64,000 nucleotides of DNA from Adineta vaga. Taxonomy: Eukaryota; Rotifera. The position numbers and the translations under genes are program-made. Within the stretch, counting starts at the first letter, position 1. Every line of letters starts with the position of its first letter. The notes under the pieces are model-generated. The model had not been told where the DNA came from and ran no database searches. It saw only the letters and a list, made by a program, of their open reading frames with translations. The stretch is taken from assembly GCA_021613535.1 (NCBI GenBank), contig CP075492.1, positions 9,610,001-9,674,000 of the forward strand, in the 5' to 3' direction. Shown here one piece after another: positions 49,999 to 63,248 of this stretch.

Positions 49999-50954
49999 AT
50001 GACTGATCAAACATCAACACCAGGTAACATTCGATCAGAAATGGTATGAATAAAATCGAGTTAGAACAAAACTTTATTACTATATTTCTCAATGCTTAGA
50101 ATCTTGCTTATAATTTTAGATTGATGTAGCCACTGGATTTTTACAAAATTCAAAAATTGCCAGTGAACAAATGGAAAGAAAACGTGCATTTTTACAAAAG
50201 AAAGGTCTATTCAACTCTTTCCTATTCATTTGTTTTTCTTAATAACATCACTCGTGCTTTTAGGTCTTACAGATACTGAAATTAATCATGCTTTTCAACT
50301 AGTACCGCAACAAAGTAAAATCTTCCATTCCTTTACATATAAGATATCATTTCTGTTTATAGACGTAACGCAACAAATCGTTTCCAATCAATCAACTTCT
50401 TTTTTCTATCGATTTCTAAAAGATCTAGCTATTGCTGGACTTCTCGTTTTTTTTATTAAACTAATCAAACGATCCTTTCATTCAGTAGGGAAATTACTTT
50501 CTCATCCATTAAGTTTTCTATTTCAATTATAGAATCAATCAACTGAATTGCATGAGACAGTAAAAAATCTTCAAAAATCCATCGAAGATATGCAAACTAG
50601 TATTGTTAAACTTGAACAAACAACTGATCAATTAAATATCAAAATTCGAACATCAAATATGAATCCATCTTCATCAGCAATCGATGAAATCAAACAAGAA
50701 GTTCAATCATTGAAAGAATCTTTTCTAAATCGTTCACAATTTCCATCAATTCCATCTTTACGATCTACTACTTTTCATGTAAACTAAACTAAATTCATTC
50801 ATTTATTCATTCATTAAAAAATAATAATTCTTTCGTTTTTTAGAAAAATACTACAAATCAAAATACTATCGATAGTGATAATGATGGTATTATAATTATA
50901 TCGGAACAAGACAAAAAAAGTGATGATGATGATGATGATGATGATGATCATTGA
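49999..50954 (+). CDS. PEX14: PEX14 homologue, peroxisomal import docking protein
   Basis: Peroxisomal membrane docking factor for the PEX5 cargo receptor. Exons include 49999-50043, one from 50120, one from about 50265, one from about 50364, one from 50536 and a final exon from about 50845 to TGA 50952-50954. The N-terminal helical domain is diagnostic: IDVATGFLQNSKIASEQMER, then KRAFLQKKGLTDTEINHAFQ. A hydrophobic segment follows (FLKDLAIAGLLVFFIKLIKR), then a coiled coil (ELHETVKNLQKSIEDMQTSI...). The C-terminus is acidic, ending in nine Asp residues and His from a GAT repeat. Length of about 220 residues is shorter than vertebrate PEX14. The join RSFHS|NQSTELH uses a 48-nt intron. The stop is 387 bp from the convergent gene's stop. 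Confidence 0.88.
50922..50948 (+). repeat. (GAT)9 coding microsatellite
   Basis: Nine perfect GAT codons at the very end of PEX14, giving a poly-Asp tail. Confidence 0.9.
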
Positions 50955-51341
50955 TACGATTTTCTTCTTAATGTATTTCATATCTTCAGTAAATAACGTT
51001 TCTACAAACGAAACAATATGAGATCTGTATGATGTCATCGAAATGATTTTCTCAAGAACATAAATTATCCTTAGTTTAATATGAATTTTTATTATAAATT
51101 AAACGAAAAGAAGAGAAAATATTTGGTGAGAAATAAGAATTTCATCTTCTTTTGAAACAAAACAAAACAAAACTTCTATTTGTATTGCATTGCAACTGTG
51201 AATGAAGTGAAAAAATTTCAGTCTCTACGTCATGTATCTGGCAATCGTGTAGTGAACTAAATGATCATGAATAGCTGCTGTACAATAGAAAAAAAAAAAA
51301 GACGAAGACGAAGAAGTTTCAAACGTAACCATTGTTTTCTT
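50955..51341. other. Convergent 3' intergenic region after PEX14
   Basis: 387 bp, AT-rich, probably both 3' UTRs. It has an AAAAC pentamer run near 51158 and an A tract at 51289. Nothing coding seen. Confidence 0.45.
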
Positions 51342-54300
51342 CTATACTTCAAATTCATCAGTCCATTCGACACTATTTCCAAGTATTTTCGTCACTTTAT
51401 TCCATTCACGTTCACGTTCATACTGTGGATCAAGATTAAAGCGTACTTTTGGTTTCAATGTATTCGATGTTTGTTGTTGTTGTTGTTGCTGCTGTTGAGA
51501 TGTTTGATCATCGGAATTATCTGATGTTTTATTATTTGTCATTTTCATAATTGAAGTTGGTTGAGTACGAATTCCTTCGGTGGGTGTTGTAATCAATGCG
51601 GAAAGTAAATCATCTTCTTGCATGACAAATATATCACGGTCATCGGTTGTCCAAAGATGACTTGTTTTATTTTCTTCTTCTTCTTTTTGTGATAATTCAA
51701 ATTCTTGTACCAGATCAATTTCTCCATTATCAGCACTATCATCTCCTTCGGAAGCATCATTAGCGGAACTTTCTTGTGTATCATCTTCTTCAGATATGAT
51801 TTGAGATTGTGAATTGATTGTATCACAATAAAAATCTGAACGTTTCTTTATGGGACTTTTCAATGATAAGGATTCATCTGTAGTTTGATCAACAGCTAAA
51901 ATGAAACGATAGATTTATTTTAGAAAGCAAACTTTGTTTTTAACATACATGTGGAATTTGAATTACTGTTATTGCCCGACTGTTCTGCAAATATCATGGA
52001 CGGAGTTGAAGACGATTTATCATAAAGATTCTCTTCGGAAATTTTTTGTGCTGATGATATTGGTTTGAGAGTGACTAATGGTTTTTGTAATTCTTTAACT
52101 TTAAATTCGTAGATAGAAAATTTTTCTGGCTGATTCATTGAAGATACACTATCATCTTCATCATCTTCATCACATGATGTTTCTGATAATGTATTCAATT
52201 GTTGTAAATCAAAATGTTTAACTTCAATATCAGGTGATGAGCCAACATTTGGAAAACATTCCGTATTGGTATAACAAGAAGATGATTTACTTGTCACATC
52301 CCAGAAATGTTCATCAATTGGTGATGACATTGGAAGAAAATCATCATCAACAAGAACACCGGATGGTTTGCTATTATCATCAAATTCTAAACTAGTTAAG
52401 CTACGTATAGATGTAAGAGTTGTTGTTGATGATGATGATGATGTTTCATGAATTGTTGAAATCAATGCAACTGGTCGAATAAGATCACGCTTTGTTGCTA
52501 ATGAATGAAAGTCCATGGAACGTGAATGTCCATTTACATCGACTTGATTTCGTTGTTTTGATAAAGGTAAAGTTGTATTTGAATGTGGAATATTAATTGG
52601 TGTCGAACGTTGATAATCATTTGTTTGATTAGTCGATAAATTCTATAAATAAATAAAAGATCTGTTTGTGAGAGAAAAAAAAATTCATTTTTTTTCTTTG
52701 TCGACATATTTACTAACATAATAATAACGTCTAGATAAATATACAAATAGTCAATGAATGGAATTGAGTTTGTTTACGAGAACAAGAAAAACAATGTTTT
52801 TATTTTGTGTCACAATGTCATTGAGATTATAGCAAAAATAGAACAATAACTTACAGTTATTGGTTGTAAAGATTTGCCATTCACCGGCTTGAACGTCTGT
52901 GAACGAAGAATTGGTTTGGGAGAAATTGTTTGATTAAATATATTCATATCGGAATAAGAACCATTCGTTAAAATATCTGCATTTAGTCGATCAATTAGTG
53001 AATTAGTTTCATCATCATCTTCATCAGTTGTATGAAGGTATTTAATCTGATTATAATCATCACGATGATTCGATGAATTTGTTATTAAATGACTGCATAC
53101 TTGATGATTACTTACACGCTCAATACTTTCGACAGGTGACGTCACTGTAGTTGTGCTTGAAGCACTATCATCAATGAAGCGAAAACGTTCAATTTTTTGC
53201 ATGAAAGCTTTTTGATAAGATGATAATATTGTTGATCCAATTGGTGTTATACTTGACGATTTTTTACGATAATGATGATTTTTCGATGAACTTGATTGAT
53301 ATGGTAGAAATGATGATCGATCACTACTATCTGAATCAACAGCACATGTTGGTGGAGAAATTGTTTTTATTGTCGTTGTGGTAGAATCAATTGTTGAACA
53401 AAATGCACGTGGTTGTTTAGCAAATGAATTTCGACGTAAGACCGATGTAAGTGTCGCTCGACGTCGAGATTTTAAATCGATACTATTGCCGTTACTATTC
53501 TCGCCGTCGGCATTCGTAGACGTCAATGAAGAACAAAGCGGATGTGAGTTCGAAGGACGTACGAGTGGTAACAGTGCATTGAGAGAATATTTACGAGTCG
53601 TATGATTTGATGAATTTTTAATAGTTGATATAAGTTCTGTTTTTAATAATGGTGTTTGATCGTCACACTAAATAAAGAGGAAAAAGAAAAAGAAAAGAAG
53701 TTAATCTGTTGTTTTTATGTCGTAGCTTTAAATTAATGAAAATATGATTAGGTTTTCCTTTTCTATTCTATAGATGAATACCTACCGCATCGTCTTCATT
53801 TGATCTCGTTATTTCATTTGGAGAGACTGATAATGGAAGTATTATGGATTCTCCTATTTCTGATGGAGTCAGTTTAGTTTCTATTTTAATTTCTGATATC
53901 TTCTCTTCTTTCTCTTCTTCAAGGAGAATTTCATTTTGAAATGAATTTTGCAAATGATCATGTTGCTCGAAGGAATGATTAGCATTGTTTCCTCTTGAAT
54001 AGTTGTTACTGCTGTGTACCACCACCGGTATTGACAATATTGGATCAGATGTCCTTGGAGCCACTTCAGATCGATGTAATGATTCTAGATCATTAATTTC
54101 ACTAGTAACTTTACGATTTTCAATAAGTTTCGTATGTTTATTTCGATTGGAATGATGACGCGAATGATTTCGTGCTGTAATACACGGTAAACAAAGTCTA
54201 CGAAGAGTTGGAGACGACAGTTTGATATGATTTCTTAGTGATAATCATGTACATAAAGAATAAGTTTCGAGCGAACTAAAGATTTGTGATGATACAATAT

Positions 54301-54513
54301 AAGCGGGAGTATCACGCAATGGAAAATCAGTCAATGTGATTGATTGTGAATAGAAAGAATTATTTGCGTATGTGTTTATAAAAGAGCGAAGGAGAAGCGA
54401 GAGTGGAAAAGAAAATAATAAACAATAACAGGTAGTTTATCTTAAATACAAGAAGAACAATGATGATGACGATGCTGATGCTGATGTTGCTGATGTGCGC
54501 GCAGACCAAACAT
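51342..54513 (-). CDS. Unrecognised Ser/Asp-rich cytoplasmic protein with C-terminal KVRF motif (shared tail of a larger gene)
   Basis: I do not recognise this protein. A plausible reading has a first exon 54513-54450 (MFGLRAHQQHQHQH..., His/Gln-rich, phase 1). Exon 54174-53786 follows (RNHSRHHSNRNKH... to SNEDDA, phase 0). Then come an exon from about 53669 to 52854 (CDDQTPLLKT... to GKSLQPIT), an exon from about 52643 to 51950, and a last exon from about 51898 to TAG 51342. Joined, it is about 750 residues with no obvious fold: runs of Ser/Thr, acidic patches (DEDDED, DDDETN) and a Gln run of eight. A conserved-looking C-terminus reads KPKVRFNLDPQYERERE and ends EWTDEFEV. KVRF (51438-51449) fits the RVxF docking motif for protein phosphatase 1; that is inference. 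The start exon is tentative. Confidence 0.6.
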
Positions 54514-54900
54514 GCCAATTGAGTCGACTACGCTTTGCTATTCTCTATTCGGCACGACGAACGGCGTTTTTTCATTAACATGACAGCAAGAGCCTTTTCT
54601 CGTCCTGCATGTTCTCTGTTCCATTTATGATATTTGTTTCTTGCGGCTAACAGAGTGAGCGAGCATAGTAACATACAACATCGTAGAGAAAGAAAGAGGA
54701 AGAATCTATGCAGGAAAACGACATGTTCTTTCTTTTTCCTCCGAGTTTGCTGAGTGACTACTCGCCGAGACGTCGTTCATATGCATTATCATCATCATCA
54801 TCAAAAATGGCTCTTCGGTTTTCTTTTCTTTCTAGTTCTAGGCGAAGCAGATAGATTCAATTTACATCAACGAAATCATAAGCCAACAGACTAAGTCTAT
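54514..54900 (-). promoter_or_regulatory. Possible internal promoter region
   Basis: This stretch is locally richer in GC and CpG (GCGCGC at 54496-54501, CGGCACGACGAACGGCG near 54550) than the surrounding introns. It lies just upstream, in the minus sense, of the tentative first exon at 54513. A TTTATAAA is also present near 54376 but lies downstream of that ATG. Promoter function is inference. Confidence 0.3.
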
Positions 54901-54954
54901 ATAGTGTGCATGCAACTGTGTTAATGTTATCTAAGATAAGAACACTAAAGCTTT

Positions 54955-56000
54955 TCCTTCGACTTTATGATTATGTTGCTGATGTCTATTTTTTGCAAAT
55001 GATATTTGATTCTTCAAAAAGAAATCGGATCTAAATCTGTCAAAAAGCCTTGAAAAATCATTCGTTTTTATTAGTAAAACAAAACTAATTTCGAAGAGTA
55101 TCAATGATATATCTATCTATCTGTCTATCTATATATATATATATATAAGATATTATAGAAGATTATAATACTGGTCCATAAATTGAATTTTGATAACTGA
55201 TAGGATAGAAATGAAAAGAATCGAAATGACGTTCTTTCAATGAATATGCGTAAATGAGTTTGCACACATAAAGGGTTACTTGCATGCATGCACAGGAAAT
55301 TGATTTTTTTGTCCCTAGACGAATTGGCAATGCTGTTGTATACGCACACACACACACACACACATTTCTATATAGATTCTTTTAAGCATCGATAGACAGA
55401 ACGATGAACAAAGTTCTCCATGGCATTTATCGATCATCACAGGAGATGTTTATATACAAAGCATATAGGTCGATAAATAGAGAACAAATTGTCCCTATTT
55501 ATGTTCATCTGTATATTCGATAAAAGACTGACAGTCTCGACATTTGTCTAATCGATCCAAACAATGTTTTGAACATGCTGATAATGAAATATTGATGATT
55601 TTGTTTTAAGGCAAGTAATAGTGAAATAAAATATTCACTGTCCTTGCCAACACAAAAAAAGCCGATTCTTACAGCCTCCAACGACATTCCACCTGTCATT
55701 TAATCAATGACATATAATAATTTCTAATGCTTCAAGTAAAATTTCATTTTCTATACAAATAATCTTATCTTATTCGCTTTAATTTTCTTATATTCGATAC
55801 GTATATATAGATATAGATAAATAAATAATTAGGATGCTAGAACTAGCAAGATAAACAAGTGTAAATGAGTATTTCAACAATTGATTGATTTTGTAATTAC
55901 AAATGACATATGTATGAAAAGGAATGCTTGTTTTTCTTGAAATGACGTTTTTTTTCGCTTTTTATCGTAATTATTTTTTTTTCACCAAAAATCGACAAAG
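54955..56000. other. Long intron with microsatellites
   Basis: It lies inside the inferred long intron of the membrane protein gene. It contains a TATC/AT repeat (55109-55147), a 20-nt (CA)n at 55345-55364 and AT runs near 55801. The 64-codon frame at 55505-55699 (-) has no supporting splice signals that I could place. Confidence 0.5.
55345..55364. repeat. (CA)10 microsatellite
   Basis: Ten perfect CA units within the long intron. Confidence 0.9.
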
Positions 56001-56027
56001 AAGAAAAAAAATTATAAAGAAACTTAC

Positions 56028-59000
56028 TCCACTAATGCCGATATTACAATCGGATTGTTGCTGAGAAACAGATTTTAAATCGTTGGATAAAATTGAAGCA
56101 GTAAATCTTTCTTGATTAGGACTAGTCGACGTGTCACAGGAGGAAGTGACATGCTGCTGCTGATGATGATGCTGATGGAAATCGTCTGTTCTGACTGTTG
56201 GATCAATAGATGAAGACGATGAAATAACGACAGCTGTTAATTTTGATGAATGATCACAAGCAGGAATACTTAGTCGTTTGCTTGGTAACGGTATATTCAA
56301 CTGTTCGTCCAAACGATTGCCTGGTGCACGAGTATATTTTTGAGTATAATACTGAAATAAAAAAATCACTATCATTAGAGAACTCATCGTTTTCTTTTTA
56401 TAATTGCACATAGACATATACTATCTTTAACTATCGTATTATAATAGTGTATTGTTTCGACGGAAGATGATGAAGAAAAGTAGGTGTATAGAAAAAAAAT
56501 ATCTATTCTTTTCCGTTTTTTTTCCCTTTCTTTTCTGTCATCAACTATGAAGTAAACATACCGATCCTAATTAACTAGTTATGTAATCATTCGATTTATC
56601 TTCTGAACGTATAGTAATGGAAAAAAAATTTGATTTCACTCCTATTGAACACTATATTGATTAAATAGAAAACTTGTCACTTAGTAGATTATTAGCTAGT
56701 GTATCAATACGCAGACATACGCACGTATGTATATGTGAGAAACGCCTTAAGGGTGTGAGAATGAAACATTTCTTTTGTCTCATTGTGATTGAATAATGGT
56801 AACATAGACGAGAGAAAGAAGAAAAAAAAAAGTATTTTAATATCATACCGTATTCTATAGACAATACTCTGTATACTAATTCTGACCAACACTGTTGTTT
56901 ACTATCGTGACAATTGTTCGCAATAGTATTGTAATTAGGGAATAGAAGTTTTTCTTCGTTTCGTTTCATACTTGATTATTTTCATGTAGGTAATAATTTA
57001 ACTTAGAGAAATATGCATGTTATAGTCAAGCTTACTTGTTCTTTTAAATATATATGTGTCTATAGAAGACACCCGAATGATAATATTAGGAGAGACATCA
57101 AGTCACGCAAATCCAGAATGGAACATGCTAAGTTCCTCACATATTTCTCTCAAAAATCTAGTGTATTGAATATCATAACTTCTACATATAAGAATTCGAA
57201 ACTATGAGAACTGATCAACTTTAACAGTTATATAAAGCAAATAAATCTAAATGATCTAACAGTACACATCATTTTTTTCTCTCTCTCTCTCTCTCACTCC
57301 TCTTTACTAGCCTACATCTTCACTCTTTCAGCTGATAATTACTACGAATATTTGTTTTTTTCTCTCTTATTCTCCGAAATAAAACAATTAGACTTCTATT
57401 CTTCGATAATAAAACTAAATATCAATGTGATTATTAATAGCCTCAAGTAAAATGATTTCACTGGACACTTGCTGATCTTCTATACTTACGAATCAATAGT
57501 CAATTTCTTTCTTTCTCTCTCCTTGAAATTGTCTGATCCTCCTAACGTTAGTGTTTTTGTTGAAACTAACTCCAGATACATTTGAGATAGGAAATCTATT
57601 CTTTTTCGGAAAATCATGTTGATAATAAGTAGTAAAAAGGAAATGGTAAAAAACGAAGAAAATCCATCATCTAACATAGACAACGAAGATGGATAGACAT
57701 ACGCTCATATTTATAGATAGTAATAAGCTTTGACGGAAGAAATAATTCATTCGTAAGATACGTTCTGACTCGTCAGCAAGCGCAAAAACTAATAAACAAT
57801 AATCACTTTTGATAAATGTCCATGTTAGAGAAAGAACTAATCGAATGCAAACGAGACTAACAAGATGACGAATGATTGAACAATATTCAATGCGATTTTC
57901 TACATTTCTTCTTCTATTGCCTACGTTCGGAAGTCTATGAATTGTCGCTTTCTAATGTCTGTCGTTCTCAATTTTTTCTTCTAATAATTTATTATGTGTT
58001 TTCTATGTTTGTTCTGTTTCTTTTTTTTAACGGCAATGTCGAATATAGATCGATGTCTCATTGCATTCTTTCTTAACTAAAAGCAATAGTTCTTGCTATT
58101 ATAAACGATTCTTAACACATCAAACAACGAAGTCATTCAATATGTTTGATTCACTGTTACTTTCTTTTTTTCTCTCCTTCTCTATTGGATCATTTATTAT
58201 GTCACAGTTATTTGCACACGAAATCATCTTTTGAATACATACTCCGACACTGCCACGTCTCGAACTTGGTTCATTATATTGTGCCGCACGAGAACGAATG
58301 ATATCCGTTTGTAAATTATCTTCTTCTTGATGTCGACATGCATTTCTAGAACAGAAAAGAAAACAAACACTTTTATTTAATAGAAAATTATTCTAATAAT
58401 TTAACTGATTTTGAATAATCATCTTTATGAACTTAGATACGATATGATTAAACAAATTTGACTTACATGTAATTACAAATGATTGATGCTATCTCCATTT
58501 CTTTCTTTCTTTTTTTATCAAATTCTCATCAATCTATTCGAAATTAGATGTTTATGCAATAAAAATACATGTATCTCATCGTGTTCATATGTCTCGACAT
58601 TAATCACAATTCATTTTCTTTCGTTGTCTCGTTGATAACAAAATATGAATAGACACATCTCGTTCAATTATGCGAATCTATATACTTACTTAAATCGAAA
58701 AATAGCAATGATTATCATTATAAAACTAATAATAAGAACAACGGTTAAAATAACTTTAATTTGAGTTTTTGTTAAATCTAAAAGAACAAAAGAAAATAAA
58801 CGAAATCAATCGTATAAAATGAAATGAATTTACGCATTCCATTAGAAATGAGTGTTCGATGCATCTGATTCGTTGTCGAAATTATACGATCATCAGTAAG
58901 ATTAACATTCTTTGCGACAACACGTTTTGATAGTCGACGTTTGAAATAATCATTCACATACGATGTTGGTAAAATCAGCATTGCCTTTGTATCATTATTA

Positions 59001-59095
59001 TTATTATTATCGGATAGAGAACAAATTATTGGATTGATTAATGATAAGTTTTCGATAAGAAATAGAATGATTGTAAAGAAATGATTGATATTCAT
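56028..59095 (-). CDS. N-terminal exons of an unrecognised single-pass membrane protein
   Basis: Four exons join in phase: 59095-58834, 58777-58690, 58345-58243 and 56351-56028. They code for a signal peptide (FFTIILFLIENLSLINPIIC) and an ectodomain of about 65 residues with NLTD glycosylation and RRLSKR, a possible dibasic/furin-like site. A membrane segment (IKVILTVVLIISFIMIIIAI) and a cytosolic part follow (CRHQEEDNLQTDIIRSRAAQ; YYTQKYTRAPGNRLDEQLNI), with a His/Gln run HQHHHQQQH. The last exon ends in phase 0 at GTAAGT, so more exons must follow. The nearest minus-strand exon with a phase-0 acceptor is at about 53669 (CDDQTPLL). That makes this the 5' part of the gene that ends at 51342. 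I do not recognise the family. Either ATG 59095 or 59113 could start it. Confidence 0.6.
56352..58242. other. Long intron of the membrane protein gene
   Basis: 1.9 kb between the exons ending RRGSVG and beginning YYTQKY, both phase 0. It is AT-rich with a CT run at 57279-57297. Several short frames exist but none has convincing coding character. Unusually long for this window, it could hide regulatory elements or a small nested gene that I did not detect. Confidence 0.45.
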
Positions 59096-59113
59096 TTTCT
59101 TTAGAGAATACAA

Positions 59114-61778
59114 TCATTTCTATTCAGGTAATTTCTGTTTTTATTCGATTATATCTGAATAAAAAAAGAAACTATGAAAATATTTGATTGTTTAACTTAT
59201 TTATAACAAGAAATAATGACAGCATTAAGATTAATCTTTCACAAGTTAGAAATAGAAAAGAATGTATCATCTATTCCGTTTTTGCTTGTGTGAAGAATAG
59301 AAGAAGGAGAAAAAAAAGGGATCATCTCATTGTCAAATTTATTCAGGCAATGCTCGTCGTCAACACAAATGATCCAATACATCACACATAGAAGAAAACA
59401 GTTATTTGAACTGTCAAATTTCATTACTATCATATCTCATACTATAGATTATCCAACTAGATAGAATATATTATCTTCTCTTTCTAACTTTATTCTATTA
59501 GTGTCGTCTTAAGTTATTAATTTTATACACATACATAATACTAACATGGACATTTTTGGCATTGATCAATGAGTACAAGACATTTGTCTTTCATTTTATA
59601 ATAAACTCTTTTACTAATATTTTAAATAGAGATTAATTACAGAACACACATGGTGGTAATTATAGTCGGCAACATTTCTTTTGTTCGTACTTCTATCTTG
59701 TCTCTTTTTTTTTCTATATAATAATTCATAAAAGAAAAGAGATTAATCTAACTATGCATGATTTTCTTAAAATTAATCGTCAAATTTAACTTGTACTTAC
59801 TTACATGAAAACGATGAATTTTATTTATGAGATTTGTTTGTCTAATTATTTTAAGATCATTTTTACAAGACAAACAAATACCACATATTCTCTTATGAGT
59901 ATTTCAATAATGCACGTTCTCGCATTTCTCTTTTCATTCACGTTAGAATGCATGGATGCATGAAGAGAAAAAGAGAAATGTATACGATGCTTAGAGAAAG
60001 AAAGTTAAGTTAATGCGCACGTTACTGCAACAAATGTTTTGTGGAAAAGATGTGAGAAAAAGAAAATAAAAGCCAACTCGTTAGAAAACATGAAGATACG
60101 ACTAACTAACTGACTATTCGACAGTTCACCGGCATACATGCCTTGAAGAGATATAAATAGAGAATGTCAATGGAACCAATATTGTGTAGGGTTTCTTTTC
60201 TTTTCTCTCTTTTGAATATAGTATTTAGCAACAAAATATGTATTGACATTAATCAATACGAATGAAGAGAGCGAAAAAAGAAGAAAGAGGAAATGCGGTG
60301 TACTGACTTATATCTTGGAAAAACTAAATCAATTAGAAACTTAATAAATTTTCAAAGGATTTCAGCAGATGTTACCGACCTTGATATGTTAGCAGATGGA
60401 ATTGATATCTTTGAATAAACATCCGTTTAATTCCAATATATACTGACAATTTTTGATGGATTATCTTTAAAAAGTCATGCTACTATTTATGTGTTAAAAT
60501 TTAGACTTAATAAAACATATGTATCAAAATATATTCAGTGTTATTTTATGTCATGAATTATTAAATGTACTTTTCAATTGTAAGAATCTTGTCTACATTT
60601 AGATAATTGATTGTCAGAATAGAAATTAGGAATGTTTCCTCGGTTTCTCTAGTCTAGTCATCATTAATTCAATATTTCACTATAGAGGTCGTGAATGACT
60701 ACCGCTCAAATCATTTCTTGTTAATTCCTTTTTGATTAATAAATACTCACCGTTTTCTACATGAGAAAAAGAGAGATAGAACTTTGTAGTAAACTATAAT
60801 CAAATGATGATCGTGTCATAATGTCTATACTTATGTGAGAAGGCAATGATTATGTCGAGAGGAAATAAAGAAAAAGAATATAGTTCTTTTCTTAAAACCA
60901 AAATAGATAGTAAGGGTACAGTGTAGATTTTTCTATTGAAGAAAACTTGTTAATCAAAGATAAGAAAAAGTTTGCTTTGATTGGAAGAGAATTCATTCTT
61001 GTCTTTGTCCTTCTAATGAAACTACTCAGATAGTCGTTTCTTTCCACTCATATTCTTAATTTACCAAATTTATATAATTTAATCAAACTTGTAGACATCT
61101 TTGTTTCGTATTGTTCTATACAAGTTAGAAGAAGAAAACAAAACGTGTGTTTTAACAATGGATTATTGTTGAATACAGTGAGTTAAGTTCTTTTAATATG
61201 TTATAGGGATCGTTTTTTCGTAAAGATAGAAAATAAAACTTATTTTCTGACAATATAATATTAAGAATCTATAAATGACTTTGATAATTACATATTCACG
61301 ATCAATCAAACCTGTTTATCTGAAATGTTAAGATTGTCCTTGTAAAGTTTATACATGAATAATTCTAGTCAAATTATTGTTGTCCCTTCAGCATTATTTT
61401 GAAGATCATCAACCACGAAGGTGAGGACAAACTTACACGATGTTTCAAGTTTAATGTCGATTGAATACATTCCAATTAGTTTATCCTGTTTTCATGTCAT
61501 CCTTACTCAAAATAGAATTGATTCATAATTGTTGTTTTATATGTGAAAATCAACTATTATAGTAAATAAAATCTTGAAATTTATTTGAAGAAAAGAAAGA
61601 TCAAGTATCGCTGATATCCGATAACATAATTTTCTGTTATTTCATATAAAAAAGAAGTTACATAGTAGAAAATTGACTTAAAAAAATATCGTTTATGAAG
61701 TTTATAATGTCTCTTTCAACACGATGTTTCTTTGCCTAAAGAAATGTATATAAAAACACTGAGATAGAAATCAACCAT
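59114..61778. other. Gene-poor 2.7-kb intergenic region
   Basis: AT-rich DNA upstream of the membrane protein gene and downstream of the gene ending at 61779 (both minus strand). I see no coding, RNA or mobile element signal. The small ORFs at 59188-59391 and 59239-59433 overlap on opposite strands and look fortuitous. Confidence 0.5.
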
Positions 61779-63248
61779 TCATTTTTTACTACCATTAATT
61801 CCACCATGACTATATTTCGTACTGCCTGATCTTCCTTGTGTGGATGATGAATTCACTAAAAAATCTAAATATAAAATATGATATATTATAAATGAAAAAG
61901 AGAAATATTTAGAAATACTTGATGGCGATGAGTTTGAAGAATAAGCATTTGAATTAGTTACATAATCGTCCTTTTTAATTATTGTCTTTCCACTTTGACA
62001 GGAATGAGAATCATATGGCGTGTTTGATGATCGCGAACTAGCAAAAGTCTATAACATATAAATACGAATGAATACTTTAAAAGAGACAACAAGGTGACAT
62101 ACAGAACTTGCTTGATTTCTTGGAAGACGCCGTAGATAAGAATACGCATCATCAAAAGTTCGATGTTGTTGAATTAAATCTCGAAGTTCTTGATCATTAT
62201 CTGATTGATAATGTGTTAAACGAATAGCTTGCACTTGGTCGTGTGCATTATCAAACGTATAGCCTGTCAAATTCTTAACCAAACGGTGAGCCTCACTATA
62301 AAACATTCGATCGGCACGCTGTAGGAAAAAAGCAAATGGAATTTATCATTCACATGTAAGGAGATTTGGTCGCATAGGCGACATTTATTTGAAAAAATTC
62401 TGATAGTTTTTCTCGATACAAAAGGATTGTATCTAACTTACATTGATTTCTTTATCATCGAAGTTGAGGACGGCATGAAATAGATTCGGTGATTGTTTCC
62501 GTTTCAAATCTCTTTTGAGATTTTCTAAAGATGATGGATTTATGAATAATGATTTACCAGATGAATTATCTTTGTTGAATTTTTCTGTTAAAATCGTTTT
62601 AAATTTGCAAGAATCATCACCATAAGCCAAAGCTTGTTTCAAAACTTCATCGGAACAGTTTTTTAAATCGTCTGAAAGAGACCTTCTACATTCGTTTAAA
62701 TCATTGTTTGTTAGGCGTTGATTCGCTCGAATTTCGAAAACTTTCTTTTCAATGAAAGATTCGTCTATCTTTTGTGAGTTCGTTGGCTTCCCTATTATAT
62801 ACTATTTACATAAAATCCATTGAAATAGCATAAATCGTATATGAAAAAGTTGTGTTACTTTGAGTTCATTGATCACAGTTCTGGTATTCCTATCAGGACT
62901 TCGCGATGATTGCGGATCAGATGAAAATTGAGTTGGATTCTGTACACAAAGATATAAATATATATGTGTCAAATGTAAAACTTAATTATCATAGAAAAAT
63001 AATAGTATTTACTGTATGCATTTGTATTTTGTGTTGATAATTTGAAGTTGTTGATGAAGACCAATATTGTTGAGTACTGTAATTCTATAAAATCATTCAA
63101 AGTAAATAAAGCGCTGGAAAATCTTTATGAAACAAATATAGAATATAAGGATTGAAAAATGACTATTATTTCGACAGAAGCTGAATAGAGAACTACTATA
63201 AATGGTTGATCGTTGTTGTAAAGTCGACGTCCTAGAGTTTGTACTCAT
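61779..63248 (-). CDS. Unrecognised intracellular protein, about 370 residues
   Basis: I do not recognise it. The best-supported exons are about 63084-63016 (NYSTQQYWSSS...), 62940-62861 (NPTQFSSDPQSSRSPDRNTR), 62795-62444, 62316-62103, 62049-61926 and a last exon to TGA 61779. The third opens YIIGKPTNSQKIDE and holds ADDSCKFKT-like text (ALAYGDDSCKFKTILTEKFN). The fourth holds RADRMFYSEAHRLVKNLTGY and ELRDLIQQHRTFDDAYSYLR. Several junctions are in phase 0. It has no signal peptide or membrane segment. The middle is charged and helical-looking, and the ends are Ser/Asn-rich and disordered. The start ATG at 63248 (MSTNSRTSTLQQRSTIY) is plausible, but I could not find an in-phase donor joining it to the next exon. 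Confidence 0.55.

Noticed and set aside
55971-56027. Hydrophobic end VSFFIIFFLLCRFLVKKK as a second membrane segment and gene end
   Set aside because: It is the translation of a T-rich intron start immediately after a perfect GTAAGT donor at 56027.
59188-59433. Two overlapping opposite-strand ORFs
   Set aside because: Short, mutually antisense and without coding character.
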